A stretch of DNA of 64,000 nt, taken from Sphingobacterium puteale (GTDB taxonomy: Bacteria > Bacteroidota > Bacteroidia > Sphingobacteriales > Sphingobacteriaceae). Shown here piece after piece: positions 16,847-25,841 of this stretch. Where the stretch lies: the NCBI RefSeq assembly GCF_003627955.1, contig NZ_RBWS01000009.1, positions 124,001 through 188,000 of the forward strand, read 5' to 3'. How positions within the stretch are numbered: position 1 is the first letter of the stretch; every line of letters begins with the position of its first letter. The translations under genes were made by a program, and so were the position numbers. A model generated the notes under the pieces. It was not told where the DNA came from and ran no database searches. It saw only the letters and a program-made list of their open reading frames with translations.

Positions 16847-18409
16847 ATGGAAAAATTTTTATACGGCAGTGGACATTTGACTTGCTCCATTGCTTTAGCA
16901 ATAGCAAAAGGGGATATAAAGGGAGAAATCTCGGCAGAAGTGAAAGCAAATATCGACAGAAGTGCCGCTTATGTGCAGCAAATTGTCGAACGTGGGCAAG
17001 TTGTATATGGTATTAACACGGGTTTTGGTCCGCTCTGTACGACGTTAATTGATGCGGATCAAACGCAGTTATTGCAAGAAAATATTCTGAAGAGTCATGC
17101 TGTGGGAATGGGTGAACCTATCGCTAATGATCTGGCTAAGGTGATGTTGATATTGAAAGTTCATGCATTGGCAAAGGGTTTCTCCGGGGTACAGTACAGT
17201 ACCATAGAACGTATTGTCTGGCATATTGAACAGGATGTCGTTCCTGTTGTTCCCAAGCAGGGGTCAGTTGGCGCCTCGGGTGATCTGGCCCCGTTGTCCC
17301 ATCTTTTTCTTCCTTTGATCGGCCTTGGCAAGGTTAGCGTCAATGGTGAGATTTATGCGACGGAAGCAATTTTAGTGAAACATAATCTTGCACCAGTTCA
17401 ATTGGGGGCTAAAGAGGGACTGGCATTGATCAATGGGACACAATTTATGGCTGCGCACGGTGTTAAAGCCGTAAGTGAATTTAATAGGGTACTTCAAAAT
17501 GCAGATATCATTGCTGCGTTGATGATTGAAGGCTTAAATGGCTCGATAAAACCCTTTTTTTCCGAACTGCATGAGCTTCGCCCACATTCGGGGAACCGTT
17601 ATGTGGCTTCAAATATCCATTCTTTACTTTACGGTTCGGCTATTTTAGAAAGTCATAAAGATTGTTCGCGCGTTCAGGATCCGTATTCTTTACGTTGTAT
17701 CCCACAGGTGCATGGCGCTTCACGTAATGCTTGGCTTCACCTAAAGGAGGCGATCGAATTAGAAATCAATTCAGTAACGGATAATCCCGTTATTATAAAC
17801 GATGAATTGACGATCAGTGGCGGTAGTTTCCATGGACAGTCCATTGCTTTACCTTTGGATTATGCTACGCTTGCAGTTTCTGAAATGGGTAATATATCGG
17901 ACCGCCGGGTTTATTTATCCTTAGAGGGGCAAACCAATGGGGTTCCGAAATTGTTGATGAAATCGACAGGGCTCAATTCTGGTTTTATGATTCTTCAGTA
18001 CAGTACGGCTGCTATTGCAAGTGAAAATAAAGGCTTATGTTTTCCTGCTAGCGCAGACAGTATACCGACATCGCTGGGGCAGGAAGATCATGTGAGTATG
18101 GGCTCTATCTCCGGTAGAAAGCTGCTTCAAGTCATAGATAACGTGGATAAAATCCTGAGCGTCGAATTATTATGTGCTGCACAGGCGAAGGATTATCATC
18201 ACCCGCTGCAGTCCACTCCGGCATTGGAAGCAATTCACGAACGCATACGGCAGTTTATTCCACATATTGAATCCGATCAGCCAATGGAAGCTCTGTTGGA
18301 CAGTGCATTGGAATTGGTCAAATCAGGCGAGCTGATTAGCTTACGCCGTCAAAGCAATCCACAGAATGCCATAACAATGGAGCTGGTAGAACGTTTTGAA
18401 ACATTTTAG
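16847..18409 (+). CDS. hutH: Histidine ammonia-lyase
   Basis: A 520-aa member of the aromatic amino-acid lyase family. GSVGASGDLAPLSHL near residue 140 contains the Ala-Ser-Gly triad that cyclises to the MIO cofactor. GINTGFGPL, NGTQFMAAHG and VQDPYSLRCIPQVHGASRNA are the other family blocks. It deaminates L-histidine to urocanate, the first step of histidine use. First gene of the hutHIUG operon, with a 6-bp gap to hutI. Confidence 0.96.
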   Translation: MEKFLYGSGHLTCSIALAIAKGDIKGEISAEVKANIDRSAAYVQQIVERGQVVYGINTGFGPLCTTLIDADQTQLLQENILKSHAVGMGEPIANDLAKVMLILKVHALAKGFSGVQYSTIERIVWHIEQDVVPVVPKQGSVGASGDLAPLSHLFLPLIGLGKVSVNGEIYATEAILVKHNLAPVQLGAKEGLALINGTQFMAAHGVKAVSEFNRVLQNADIIAALMIEGLNGSIKPFFSELHELRPHSGNRYVASNIHSLLYGSAILESHKDCSRVQDPYSLRCIPQVHGASRNAWLHLKEAIELEINSVTDNPVIINDELTISGGSFHGQSIALPLDYATLAVSEMGNISDRRVYLSLEGQTNGVPKLLMKSTGLNSGFMILQYSTAAIASENKGLCFPASADSIPTSLGQEDHVSMGSISGRKLLQVIDNVDKILSVELLCAAQAKDYHHPLQSTPALEAIHERIRQFIPHIESDQPMEALLDSALELVKSGELISLRRQSNPQNAITMELVERFETF

Positions 18410-18415
18410 CTTCAC

Positions 18416-19675
18416 ATGAAAATGGAAAAAGATTTAAAACTGATAGGTCCGTTCAGGCAATTATTGACAATGGACAATATTCCGTTGAAGGGCGCCATAA
18501 AGGATGCGAAACTGCAGGTTATTGAGCAGGCGGGAATTTTAATCGAAGGTGAACTTGTTCAAGAGGTAGGTGACTTTGATTTTCTGTACCAAAAATGGCA
18601 GGATAAAGCAGTTCTTATTCGTCTTGAAGGTAATCAGGTTGCACTACCCGGTTTTGTTGACTGTCATACTCATATCTGTTATGCGGGACAGCGGGCAAAT
18701 GATTTCGCCCTTCGCAATGCGGGTTCTTCATATCTTGAAATTGCGGAAGCTGGTGGCGGGATTTGGAGCACTGTCACCCATACAAGGGCCTGCACGGAGG
18801 ATGATCTGGTACAGCTTACTGTCGACCGTGCCGCATTTTTATTGGCACAGGGGGTTACAACTGTTGAAGTTAAAAGTGGTTATGGGCTTCAGGTTGAAGA
18901 AGAACTTAAGATATTACGTGCGATAAAAAAAGCAAATCAAGTGGCTGCGGCGGACCTGGTACCCACCTGTCTGGCAGCCCATATGCTGCCTATGGACTAT
19001 AAAGGGACAGCAAAAGATTATCTTGACCTAATGGAGGTAACCCTCTTTCCGGAATTGAAAGCACAACAATTGTCCAATCGCGTGGATGCTTTTATCGAAA
19101 AGACAGCATTTGATGCGGAAACGATCAGGCCATATTTGCAACGTGCCAAAGCCATGGGGTTTGATCTGACGGTTCACGCGGATCAGTTTAGTACGTCCGG
19201 TAGCCAAGTTGCTGTGGAACTGGGTGCGCGATCCGCTGATCATTTGGAAGCATCCACAGCGGTTGAAATCAACCTTTTGGCGCATTCCGATACTGTTGCT
19301 GTAGCATTGCCTGCCGCATCAATTGGCATTGGTTGTGCTTTCACTCCAGCACGAAAACTGCTGGATGCCGGCGTATGCCTGGCCATTGCGAGCGACTGGA
19401 ACCCGGGGTCCGCACCGATAGGCCAATTGCTGACTAGTGCCTGCATATTGGCTACAATGGAAAAACTAAGCAATGCCGAGGTTTTATCAGCGTTGACTTT
19501 TCGCGCCGCACAGGCCCTGAATCTACACGATCGGGGCAAGCTAGTGAAGGGAATGCGTGCGGATTTTATTTTATTCCGGACCGATAATTATCAAAATATT
19601 ACTTATTACCAGGGAAGTATGAAGCCTTCGGCCGTATGGAAAGATGGTAAGGAAGTATTTTCAACTGAACGATGA
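18416..19675 (+). CDS. hutI: Imidazolonepropionase
   Basis: A 419-aa amidohydrolase. Metal-binding His of VDCHTHICYAGQR (about 80), KSGYGL, HADQFSTSGSQVAVELGARSADHLE (about 245-270) and the Asp of IASDWNPGSAP (about 325) match HutI. It opens 4-imidazolone-5-propionate to N-formimino-L-glutamate, step three of the pathway. The ATG at 18422 is an equally possible start. The stop overlaps the hutU start by 4 bp. Confidence 0.96.
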   Translation: MKMEKDLKLIGPFRQLLTMDNIPLKGAIKDAKLQVIEQAGILIEGELVQEVGDFDFLYQKWQDKAVLIRLEGNQVALPGFVDCHTHICYAGQRANDFALRNAGSSYLEIAEAGGGIWSTVTHTRACTEDDLVQLTVDRAAFLLAQGVTTVEVKSGYGLQVEEELKILRAIKKANQVAAADLVPTCLAAHMLPMDYKGTAKDYLDLMEVTLFPELKAQQLSNRVDAFIEKTAFDAETIRPYLQRAKAMGFDLTVHADQFSTSGSQVAVELGARSADHLEASTAVEINLLAHSDTVAVALPAASIGIGCAFTPARKLLDAGVCLAIASDWNPGSAPIGQLLTSACILATMEKLSNAEVLSALTFRAAQALNLHDRGKLVKGMRADFILFRTDNYQNITYYQGSMKPSAVWKDGKEVFSTER

Positions 19676-21690
19676 TGGACAATACATTTAGTCGTGTAGT
19701 TGCAGAGGGCATTCCCTCCCAACTGCCACCCAAAATAGAACGTGACGCTATGGTAAGCCATGCGCCTCGGCGCAAGGACATTCTTTCAAAAAAAGAAGAA
19801 AAGCTGGCCTTGAGGAATGCCCTTCGTTACTTTCCGAAATCATGGCATGCTGAACTGGCGCCAGAGTTTTTGACTGAATTAAAGGAATATGGAAGGATCT
19901 ATATGTATCGTTTTAGGCCTGACTATGCGATGTATGCGCGGCCAATAGATGCGTATCCTGCAAAAAGTAAACAGGCGGCGGCCATTATGCTAATGATCCA
20001 GAACAATTTGGACCCTGCAGTTGCTCAACATCCCCATGAACTGATTACCTATGGCGGCAATGGTGCTGTTTTTCAGAACTGGGCACAATATCGGCTTACA
20101 ATGCACTATCTGTCCCAAATGACCGATGAACAGACCTTGCACATGTACAGCGGGCATCCTATGGGGTTATTTCCATCATCCGAACATGCTCCCCGCGTTG
20201 TGGTCAGTAATGGAATGATGATCCCGAATTACTCCAGACCTGATGACTGGGAGCGTTATAATGCACTGGGTGTCACGCAGTATGGGCAGATGACAGCTGG
20301 TTCGTACATGTATATTGGTCCACAGGGAATCGTTCACGGGACCACGATTACTGTCATGAATGCCTTTCGTCGACAGTTGCCTGTCGGAGAGACCATTCAA
20401 GGAAAGGTATTTTTAACCTCGGGCCTGGGCGGAATGAGTGGAGCCCAACCTAAAGCAGGTAATATAGCAGGCTGTATAACTGTATGCGCGGAGATTAACC
20501 CTGCGGCTGCAAAAAAGAGACATGAGCAGGGGTGGGTAGATGTGTTGGTTGAAAATATTGCCCAGTTGGTGAAGCAGGTTCGGGCAGCAATGATTCAAAA
20601 ACAGACGATATCCTTTGCATACATCGGTAATATCGTGGAAGTCTGGGAAGCGTTTGACCGTGAGCATATCTTTGTAACTGTTGGATCGGATCAGACTTCG
20701 CTCCACAATCCCTGGTCCGGCGGATATTATCCAATGGGATTATCTTTTGCCGAATCCAATGCGCTGATGGCTGCTGATCCTGATAAATTCAAACAATTTG
20801 TACAGGCAACATTGGTTCGCCATGTGGATGCGGTCAATAAGCACGTCGCTAAAGGGACATATTTCTTTGACTATGGCAATGCATTTCTGCTGGAAAGTAG
20901 TCGTGCAGGTGCTGCTATATTGGACACAGAAGGGGATGGGTTCCGATATCCTTCTTATGTTCAGGATATTTTGGGGCCGATGTGCTTTGATTATGGTTTT
21001 GGGCCATTTCGTTGGGTCTGTACCTCCGGTGAGGCCAATGATCTGGAAAAGACAGATCAGCTTGCGATGGATGTATTGACATCCCTTCAGGCCATTGTTC
21101 CAAAGGAGATTCAGCAACAAATGTTGGATAATATCAAATGGATCAAGGAGGCGGGTAAAAATAAGTTGGTTGTCGGGTCGCAGGCACGTATTCTGTATGC
21201 AGATTCCAACGGGCGTATCGCGATTGCCAAAGCATTTAACGAAGCTATCCGAAAAGGACACCTGGCGGGCCCGGTCGTTTTGGGACGTGACCATCACGAC
21301 GTCAGTGGGACGGATTCCCCTTATCGGGAAACAAGCAACATCTACGACGGCAGTCAGTTTACAGCTGATATGGCTATCCATAATGTAATAGGTGACAGTT
21401 TTCGAGGTGCAACTTGGGTGTCTATCCATAATGGTGGCGGTGTTGGATGGGGTGAAGTTATCAACGGTGGATTTGGGATGCTGCTTGACGGTTCGGCTGC
21501 TGCTGACGTTAAATTGGAGAAAATGTTGTATTTTGATGTAAATAATGGTATTGCAAGGCGAGCGTGGGCCCGTAATAAGGAGGCAAATCAAGCCTTGGAC
21601 AATGCAATGGCGAGCAATAGCGCATTGTTGGTTACCCGTGCGCAACTCGTAGACGATGATATTATCAATGATTTGTTTAATGAAGACTGA
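19672..21690 (+). CDS. hutU: Urocanate hydratase, long form
   Basis: A 672-aa urocanase, longer than the roughly 555-aa form of enterobacteria and close to the length of eukaryotic urocanase; long forms also occur in Bacteroidota. Conserved blocks include TYGGNGAVFQNWAQYR, YSGHPMGLFPS, TSGLGGMSGAQPKAG and MCFDYGFGPFRWVCTSGE, the last with the NAD-site Cys region. It hydrates urocanate to imidazolonepropionate using tightly bound NAD+. It overlaps hutG by 1 bp (TGATGG). Confidence 0.96.
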   Translation: MMDNTFSRVVAEGIPSQLPPKIERDAMVSHAPRRKDILSKKEEKLALRNALRYFPKSWHAELAPEFLTELKEYGRIYMYRFRPDYAMYARPIDAYPAKSKQAAAIMLMIQNNLDPAVAQHPHELITYGGNGAVFQNWAQYRLTMHYLSQMTDEQTLHMYSGHPMGLFPSSEHAPRVVVSNGMMIPNYSRPDDWERYNALGVTQYGQMTAGSYMYIGPQGIVHGTTITVMNAFRRQLPVGETIQGKVFLTSGLGGMSGAQPKAGNIAGCITVCAEINPAAAKKRHEQGWVDVLVENIAQLVKQVRAAMIQKQTISFAYIGNIVEVWEAFDREHIFVTVGSDQTSLHNPWSGGYYPMGLSFAESNALMAADPDKFKQFVQATLVRHVDAVNKHVAKGTYFFDYGNAFLLESSRAGAAILDTEGDGFRYPSYVQDILGPMCFDYGFGPFRWVCTSGEANDLEKTDQLAMDVLTSLQAIVPKEIQQQMLDNIKWIKEAGKNKLVVGSQARILYADSNGRIAIAKAFNEAIRKGHLAGPVVLGRDHHDVSGTDSPYRETSNIYDGSQFTADMAIHNVIGDSFRGATWVSIHNGGGVGWGEVINGGFGMLLDGSAAADVKLEKMLYFDVNNGIARRAWARNKEANQALDNAMASNSALLVTRAQLVDDDIINDLFNED

Positions 21691-22679
21691 TGGATCCTTT
21701 ATTTAATCACAAAGACTTATATGTCCCTGGAGACCAAGCCGTATGGAAGGGGCGGGTTGATGGCGAAGAAAGAGATTGGATGCGTTGGCATCAGTTGGTG
21801 GACTGTATAGATCTGTCCGCTGACTCCAATTTGAGTCAATCGTTGGTTTTTTTGGGATTTTGTAGTGATGAAGGTGTAGGTAGGAACCAGGGGCGGGTAG
21901 GTGCGAAGGATGGGCCAAGCGCGATAAGGAATGTACTTGCAAATTTACCAGCTCATTTTTCATGTGAACTTAAACTTAAGGATGCTGGTGATATTATGCT
22001 AACAGATAATGATTTGGAATCTTCCCAATTTACTCTTGGAAATGCGCTGTCTTCCATTCTTAAAGGCGGGGGATTTCCCGTTGTTTTGGGCGGGGGACAT
22101 GAGGTAACCTATGGTCATTATCTTGGGGTAAAGCGTTTCCTGGACGACAGGAAATACCGGATCGGGATTATTAACATTGATGCACATCTGGATATGCGAG
22201 AAACTTCGACAGGACAGGGGAATTCAGGAACTGGATTTTTTCAGATCGAAAGAGACCTCAGTAACCAGGGGCAATCATTTCACTATTTGGCCATTGGTAT
22301 ACAGGAAATCAGCAATACGAGAGGTCTTATTGCCTATGCAAAATCCAAGCATACGCAGATTATTGAACGAAAGGATGTAGTCGCGGACAGACTGGATGCG
22401 CTTCGGAGACAGGTACGGGACTTTGCCGGTCAGGTGGACTATGTATATCTGACCATTGACCTGGACGCATTTGCAGCGCCCTATGCACCTGGTGTAAGTG
22501 CACTAGCCTTCAATGGTATCGTTCCTGATGAATTATTTTTCGATTTGTATAGTGCTATCATCGAACTGCCCAATTTGAGGTCGATGGATATTGCTGAGTT
22601 AAACCCTTATTTTGATATCGATGCCCGCACGGCTAAATTAGGAGCATATCTTATTTTCAAGTTATTGGAGCGGTTTTAA
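21690..22679 (+). CDS. hutG: Formimidoylglutamase
   Basis: A 329-aa arginase-fold hydrolase. The Mn ligands lie in LGGGHEVTYGHYLG, NIDAHLDMR and YLTIDLDAFAAPYAPG. It splits N-formimino-L-glutamate into glutamate and formamide, closing the pathway. The operon holds no separate formiminotransferase or deiminase, which agrees with the formamide-releasing route. Last gene of the operon, followed by a terminator. Confidence 0.94.
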   Translation: MDPLFNHKDLYVPGDQAVWKGRVDGEERDWMRWHQLVDCIDLSADSNLSQSLVFLGFCSDEGVGRNQGRVGAKDGPSAIRNVLANLPAHFSCELKLKDAGDIMLTDNDLESSQFTLGNALSSILKGGGFPVVLGGGHEVTYGHYLGVKRFLDDRKYRIGIINIDAHLDMRETSTGQGNSGTGFFQIERDLSNQGQSFHYLAIGIQEISNTRGLIAYAKSKHTQIIERKDVVADRLDALRRQVRDFAGQVDYVYLTIDLDAFAAPYAPGVSALAFNGIVPDELFFDLYSAIIELPNLRSMDIAELNPYFDIDARTAKLGAYLIFKLLERF

Positions 22680-22724
22680 GCTATTATATCCACAGGTATG
22701 TTTCACGAAAGTCTGTCTTAATAA

Positions 22725-22769
22725 TAAAAGCAGGTTGGCTCTTTCAATGATAGATTAACCTGCTTTTTA
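22725..22769. terminator. Terminator at the end of the hut operon
   Basis: TAAAAGCAGGTT (22725-22736) pairs with AACCTGCTTTTTA (22757-22769). It lies between the convergent hutG and acetyltransferase genes. Confidence 0.8.
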
Positions 22770-22782
22770 TGTTTTTTTGGGG

Positions 22783-23064
22783 CTAAAAAAGCACATCGGC
22801 TAATTCCGCCTCTTTGTCAAAGACAGATTTTGCATAAGGACATAGGGGAAGAATTTTGAGATGTTCTTTTCGGGCAAAAGCAACTGCAGCCATTAACATT
22901 TGCTTGCCTAATCCCTTACCTGTGTAGTTTTCGCTGACCTCGGTATGATCAATGATAAACTTTGTTGGACCAGCCCAGGTGTATGTCATTTGCGCGACTG
23001 ATTTTTCCTGATCTACTACCTCAAAACTGCCATGTTTTTCGTCGTTTTTATGTATTACTTCCAT
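22783..23064 (-). CDS. GNAT-type N-acetyltransferase, short YjdJ-like form
   Basis: A 93-aa protein with the compact GNAT core: AQMTYTWAGPTKFIIDHTEV, then the acetyl-CoA loop YTGKGLGKQMLMAAVAFARKE and a final KILPLCPYAKSVFDK. This short subfamily (DUF/YjdJ, human GTLF3B-like) has poorly known substrates. It stands alone and converges with hutG. Confidence 0.85.
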   Translation of the reverse strand: MEVIHKNDEKHGSFEVVDQEKSVAQMTYTWAGPTKFIIDHTEVSENYTGKGLGKQMLMAAVAFARKEHLKILPLCPYAKSVFDKEAELADVLF

Positions 23065-23085
23065 TGATTATGATTTAATGTGTTA

Positions 23086-23100
23086 TCTAAAAGTAGCTAC
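23086..23100. repeat. Direct repeat, copy 1
   Basis: TCTAAAAGTAGCTAC, identical to 25204-25218. The two copies flank the exonuclease/GIY-YIG gene. A related inverted copy lies at 26627-26640. Confidence 0.6.
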
Positions 23101-23286
23101 AAAATAAATAAAATCAAATCAACAACTTTCCTGTACTGTTGATTCTGTTGAATATTGCCGAAAATTGACTAAATGATCACAGGCCGTAGGGAACTGACAA
23201 TTTCCGCCACTCCAATTACTCCCTTTGTTAATAAACTTTAGAAAAAATACGCTTCTACTAAAAATGTTAGTATATTTGTTTTAAGA

Positions 23287-24738
23287 ATGACTATGAATCG
23301 AAGCAAAAAACAAGAATTTGCCATAGTGGATATTGAGACCACGGGCGGGAATGCAAAATCCAGTCGGATCACTGAAATTGCAATCGTTATACACGATGGT
23401 AATCGGGTACTGCATCGTTGGGAGACTTTGGTAAATCCGGGGATGGAAATTCCCAATTCTATTTTTGCGTTGACAGGCATCGACAATGACATGGTTAAAG
23501 ATGCGCCAATGTTTGAGGATGTTGCCTCAGATATTCACGCTTTATTGAAAGATCGGGTTTTCGTTGCGCATAATGTCAATTTTGATTACTCCTTTATTCG
23601 TTTTCAGCTGCAGGAGGCAGGAATAGAATGGTCTTCAATTAAATTATGCACGGTGCGTTATGCCCGCAAGATCAAGCCTGGGCTATTATCTTATAGTTTG
23701 GGGCGTTTGTGTGATTATCTGGATATACCTATTGAAAATCGGCATCGTGCAGGCGGTGACGCGGATGCGACAGCGATCCTTTTTGGTTACCTGCGTGCAT
23801 TGGACACAGCTCAGGTCTTTCAGGAAATGATCAAACATAAGGCTATCGATCAGCGTTTTCCACCACATTTAAATCTTAGGGAATTTGAGCAGCTCCCGCA
23901 TACTCCAGGAGTGTATTATTTTCACGATAGAAATGGAAAAGTAATCTATGTGGGAAAAGCAATCAACATCAAGAAGCGGGTATCGTCGCATTTTACAGGC
24001 AATAATATTCAGGCACAACGGCAAAATTTTTTAAAAGAGATCTATCACATCAGCTATGAACGATGTGGAACGGAGCTTATGTCCCTGTTGCTGGAATGCG
24101 CTGAAATTAAACGGCTTTGGCCGAAATATAATCGGGCGCTCAAACGTTATGAGCCAAAATTTGCCTTATTTTCTTATGAGGACCAAAATGGTTACCTCCA
24201 TTTGGCAATTGGTAAAATGAACCGCGTTCAGGATTTTATTCAGTTGTTTCAGCGGGAATATGATGCTATTCAGTTGTTGCAATCCTTTATGAAAGAAGGC
24301 GAAATTAATGCCCAGTTTTGTCATTTTGGCACTGCCAGTTTGGCAATTAAATCCACAATTAGGGGTGAGTTACCTGATCGTGAACTGCATAATACGCGGG
24401 TAGAACGGTGTATAGATGAATGGTCGAAGCGGAGGCCTTCCTATGTATTTATAGATCAGGGTCGGAATGTGGAAGAAAAAAGCTGTATTGTTATTGAAAA
24501 TGGACGGTTTTATGGGATGGGTTATATTGATCAGTATGGTCAGCATGCTTGTCTTGATGATATCAGAGCAGAGGTTAAGGTGTATCCTAGCAATCATTAT
24601 ATGTTGGAACTGGTACGACAGATGGCCGAAAGATATCCAAATAAGGTACATTTCATGAATAATAATCCTATGGGCCTTGTCGCAGCAGAACCTGTCAGTA
24701 ACTATGACAAAATTACTTCTGATAGGCTCTTTCATTAG
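23287..24738 (+). CDS. DEDDh exonuclease fused to a GIY-YIG nuclease domain
   Basis: A 483-aa fusion. Residues 8-170 are a DnaQ-type 3'-5' exonuclease (FAIVDIETTGG with the DE pair, VFVAHNVNFDYSF, HRAGGDADAT with the catalytic His and Asp). Residues about 200-285 are a UvrC/Cho-like GIY-YIG domain (LPHTPGVYYFHDRNGKVIYVGKAINIKKRVSSHF). A C-terminal region of some 190 residues has no assigned fold. A role in DNA repair or proofreading is likely. The ATG at 23293 is an alternative start. TATATTTG at 23271-23278 could be its -7 element. Confidence 0.88.
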   Translation: MTMNRSKKQEFAIVDIETTGGNAKSSRITEIAIVIHDGNRVLHRWETLVNPGMEIPNSIFALTGIDNDMVKDAPMFEDVASDIHALLKDRVFVAHNVNFDYSFIRFQLQEAGIEWSSIKLCTVRYARKIKPGLLSYSLGRLCDYLDIPIENRHRAGGDADATAILFGYLRALDTAQVFQEMIKHKAIDQRFPPHLNLREFEQLPHTPGVYYFHDRNGKVIYVGKAINIKKRVSSHFTGNNIQAQRQNFLKEIYHISYERCGTELMSLLLECAEIKRLWPKYNRALKRYEPKFALFSYEDQNGYLHLAIGKMNRVQDFIQLFQREYDAIQLLQSFMKEGEINAQFCHFGTASLAIKSTIRGELPDRELHNTRVERCIDEWSKRRPSYVFIDQGRNVEEKSCIVIENGRFYGMGYIDQYGQHACLDDIRAEVKVYPSNHYMLELVRQMAERYPNKVHFMNNNPMGLVAAEPVSNYDKITSDRLFH

Positions 24739-24925
24739 TCGGGATAGCGCGCTATAATTTGCGAAATAGACTATTAGCAACGGGATTCGTCATATCAATC
24801 TCAGTAATTTGTTAAAAAAATGTGAAATAAGAGCCTACATTTTTTTTTGGTCTGATAGTTGAAACATTCCTTATATAGAATAATAAAAAAGACTTTTCAT
24901 AATTTAGGTTAATAATTGGTTAGTT

Positions 24926-24954
24926 AAGACCTGGGGCTCCCAACCTCAGGTCTT
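24926..24954 (+). terminator. Rho-independent terminator
   Basis: AAGACCTGGGG (24926-24936) pairs with CCTCAGGTCTT (24944-24954), with one G-U pair, and is followed by CTTTTTT. It probably ends the exonuclease transcript. Confidence 0.8.
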
Positions 24955-25203
24955 CTTTTTTGTGTTTAGTAGCTAATTTTCTTTATTGTTCATACAGAAA
25001 TACAGTGGCCGCGGCTCTAGGCTGGACCCAATGATAAGTTGAAATAGTATTTTGTTGGATAATGGTAATTTATTGTTTTTCAGTTATTTGTGATTTGTCC
25101 CCCTTTTTGTCCCCCCTTGTTTTTTTCTCTATAGAGTTAATTTGTTCTATTTTAGCGTCAGCATACTGTAATGGCGGAATTAGTAAACAAATATGGGGCG
25201 TTT

Positions 25204-25218
25204 TCTAAAAGTAGCTAC
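25204..25218. repeat. Direct repeat, copy 2
   Basis: TCTAAAAGTAGCTAC, identical to 23086-23100 and 2.1 kb away. Confidence 0.6.
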
Positions 25219-25246
25219 GGTATATCTTATCCATATCTTTATATAT

Positions 25247-25266
25247 AAAAGGGCCTAGGCCCTTTT
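25247..25266 (+). terminator. Short GC-rich terminator
   Basis: AAAAGGGCC and GGCCCTTTT flank a 2-nt loop and are followed by a run of T. No recognisable gene lies immediately upstream, so it may serve a lost gene or a small RNA. Confidence 0.6.
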
Positions 25267-25269
25267 TTT

Positions 25270-25784
25270 TTATTATTTATAATCTACAACCACTAGTGTC
25301 CCATTAAAATCGGGGCATTTTAAAAATTAAATAAATTTGGTGCATTAAGGTCCGTTCTTTGTTATATTGAAATTTAGTTTTGCTAAAGAACCCTCGCAGG
25401 TTTGTTTAATCAGTCAGGGAGATGCTTAATATTTATAGTACTTCATTAGTACTTCTGTCCAGTTTCATCTTATGCTGCGCGATGACCACCAAGCAGTACG
25501 TGCAGATGACGGTATAGATCTGGATCCGGACAGCATTTTCGGTGGTGTAGTTGCAAAAGTTAGAATCAAAACCTGTTTAATCAAAAAATAGTATTAATTA
25601 ACTGTATTTCAAATATTTAAAAACAAAATTTTAATAAGGTAGCAATGATCTACAACTGTAGATTATCCGTAGTATTTGCCTTTGTTTAAGATCTTGCACC
25701 TAGATTTCGATATAGATATTATTCTTTTTGAGGGGGGCAAAACGGACCGACCATACCTAGATTGACAATAGGAGGAAATTAAAA
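25270..25784. other. Gene-poor stretch, possibly a decayed mobile element
   Basis: No complete gene. GGTCCGTT at 25350-25357 and its complement AACGGACC at 25741-25748 form an inverted repeat about 390 bp apart. A 39-codon frame (25472-25591, plus strand) reads MLRDDHQAVRADDGIDLDPD..., an acidic segment that looks like a protein fragment, but I cannot name it. The whole gap 24739-25841 otherwise holds only terminators and low-complexity AT-rich DNA, including C-rich runs near 25100. Confidence 0.3.
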
Positions 25785-25785
25785 T

Positions 25786-25821
25786 AATAAGGAGCATCCG
25801 ATTTTTCGGATGCTCCTTATT
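25786..25821 (-). terminator. Terminator of the LOG-family gene
   Basis: AATAAGGAGCATCCG (before 25801) pairs with CGGATGCTCCTTATT (25807-25821) over 15 bp, 20 bp beyond the minus-strand stop codon. Confidence 0.85.
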
Positions 25822-25841
25822 TTGACATAATATTTTGATTA

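Noticed and set aside
20740..21645. 301-codon minus-strand frame inside hutU
   Set aside because: Antisense of a highly conserved enzyme gene; Cys/Ser-rich shadow sequence.
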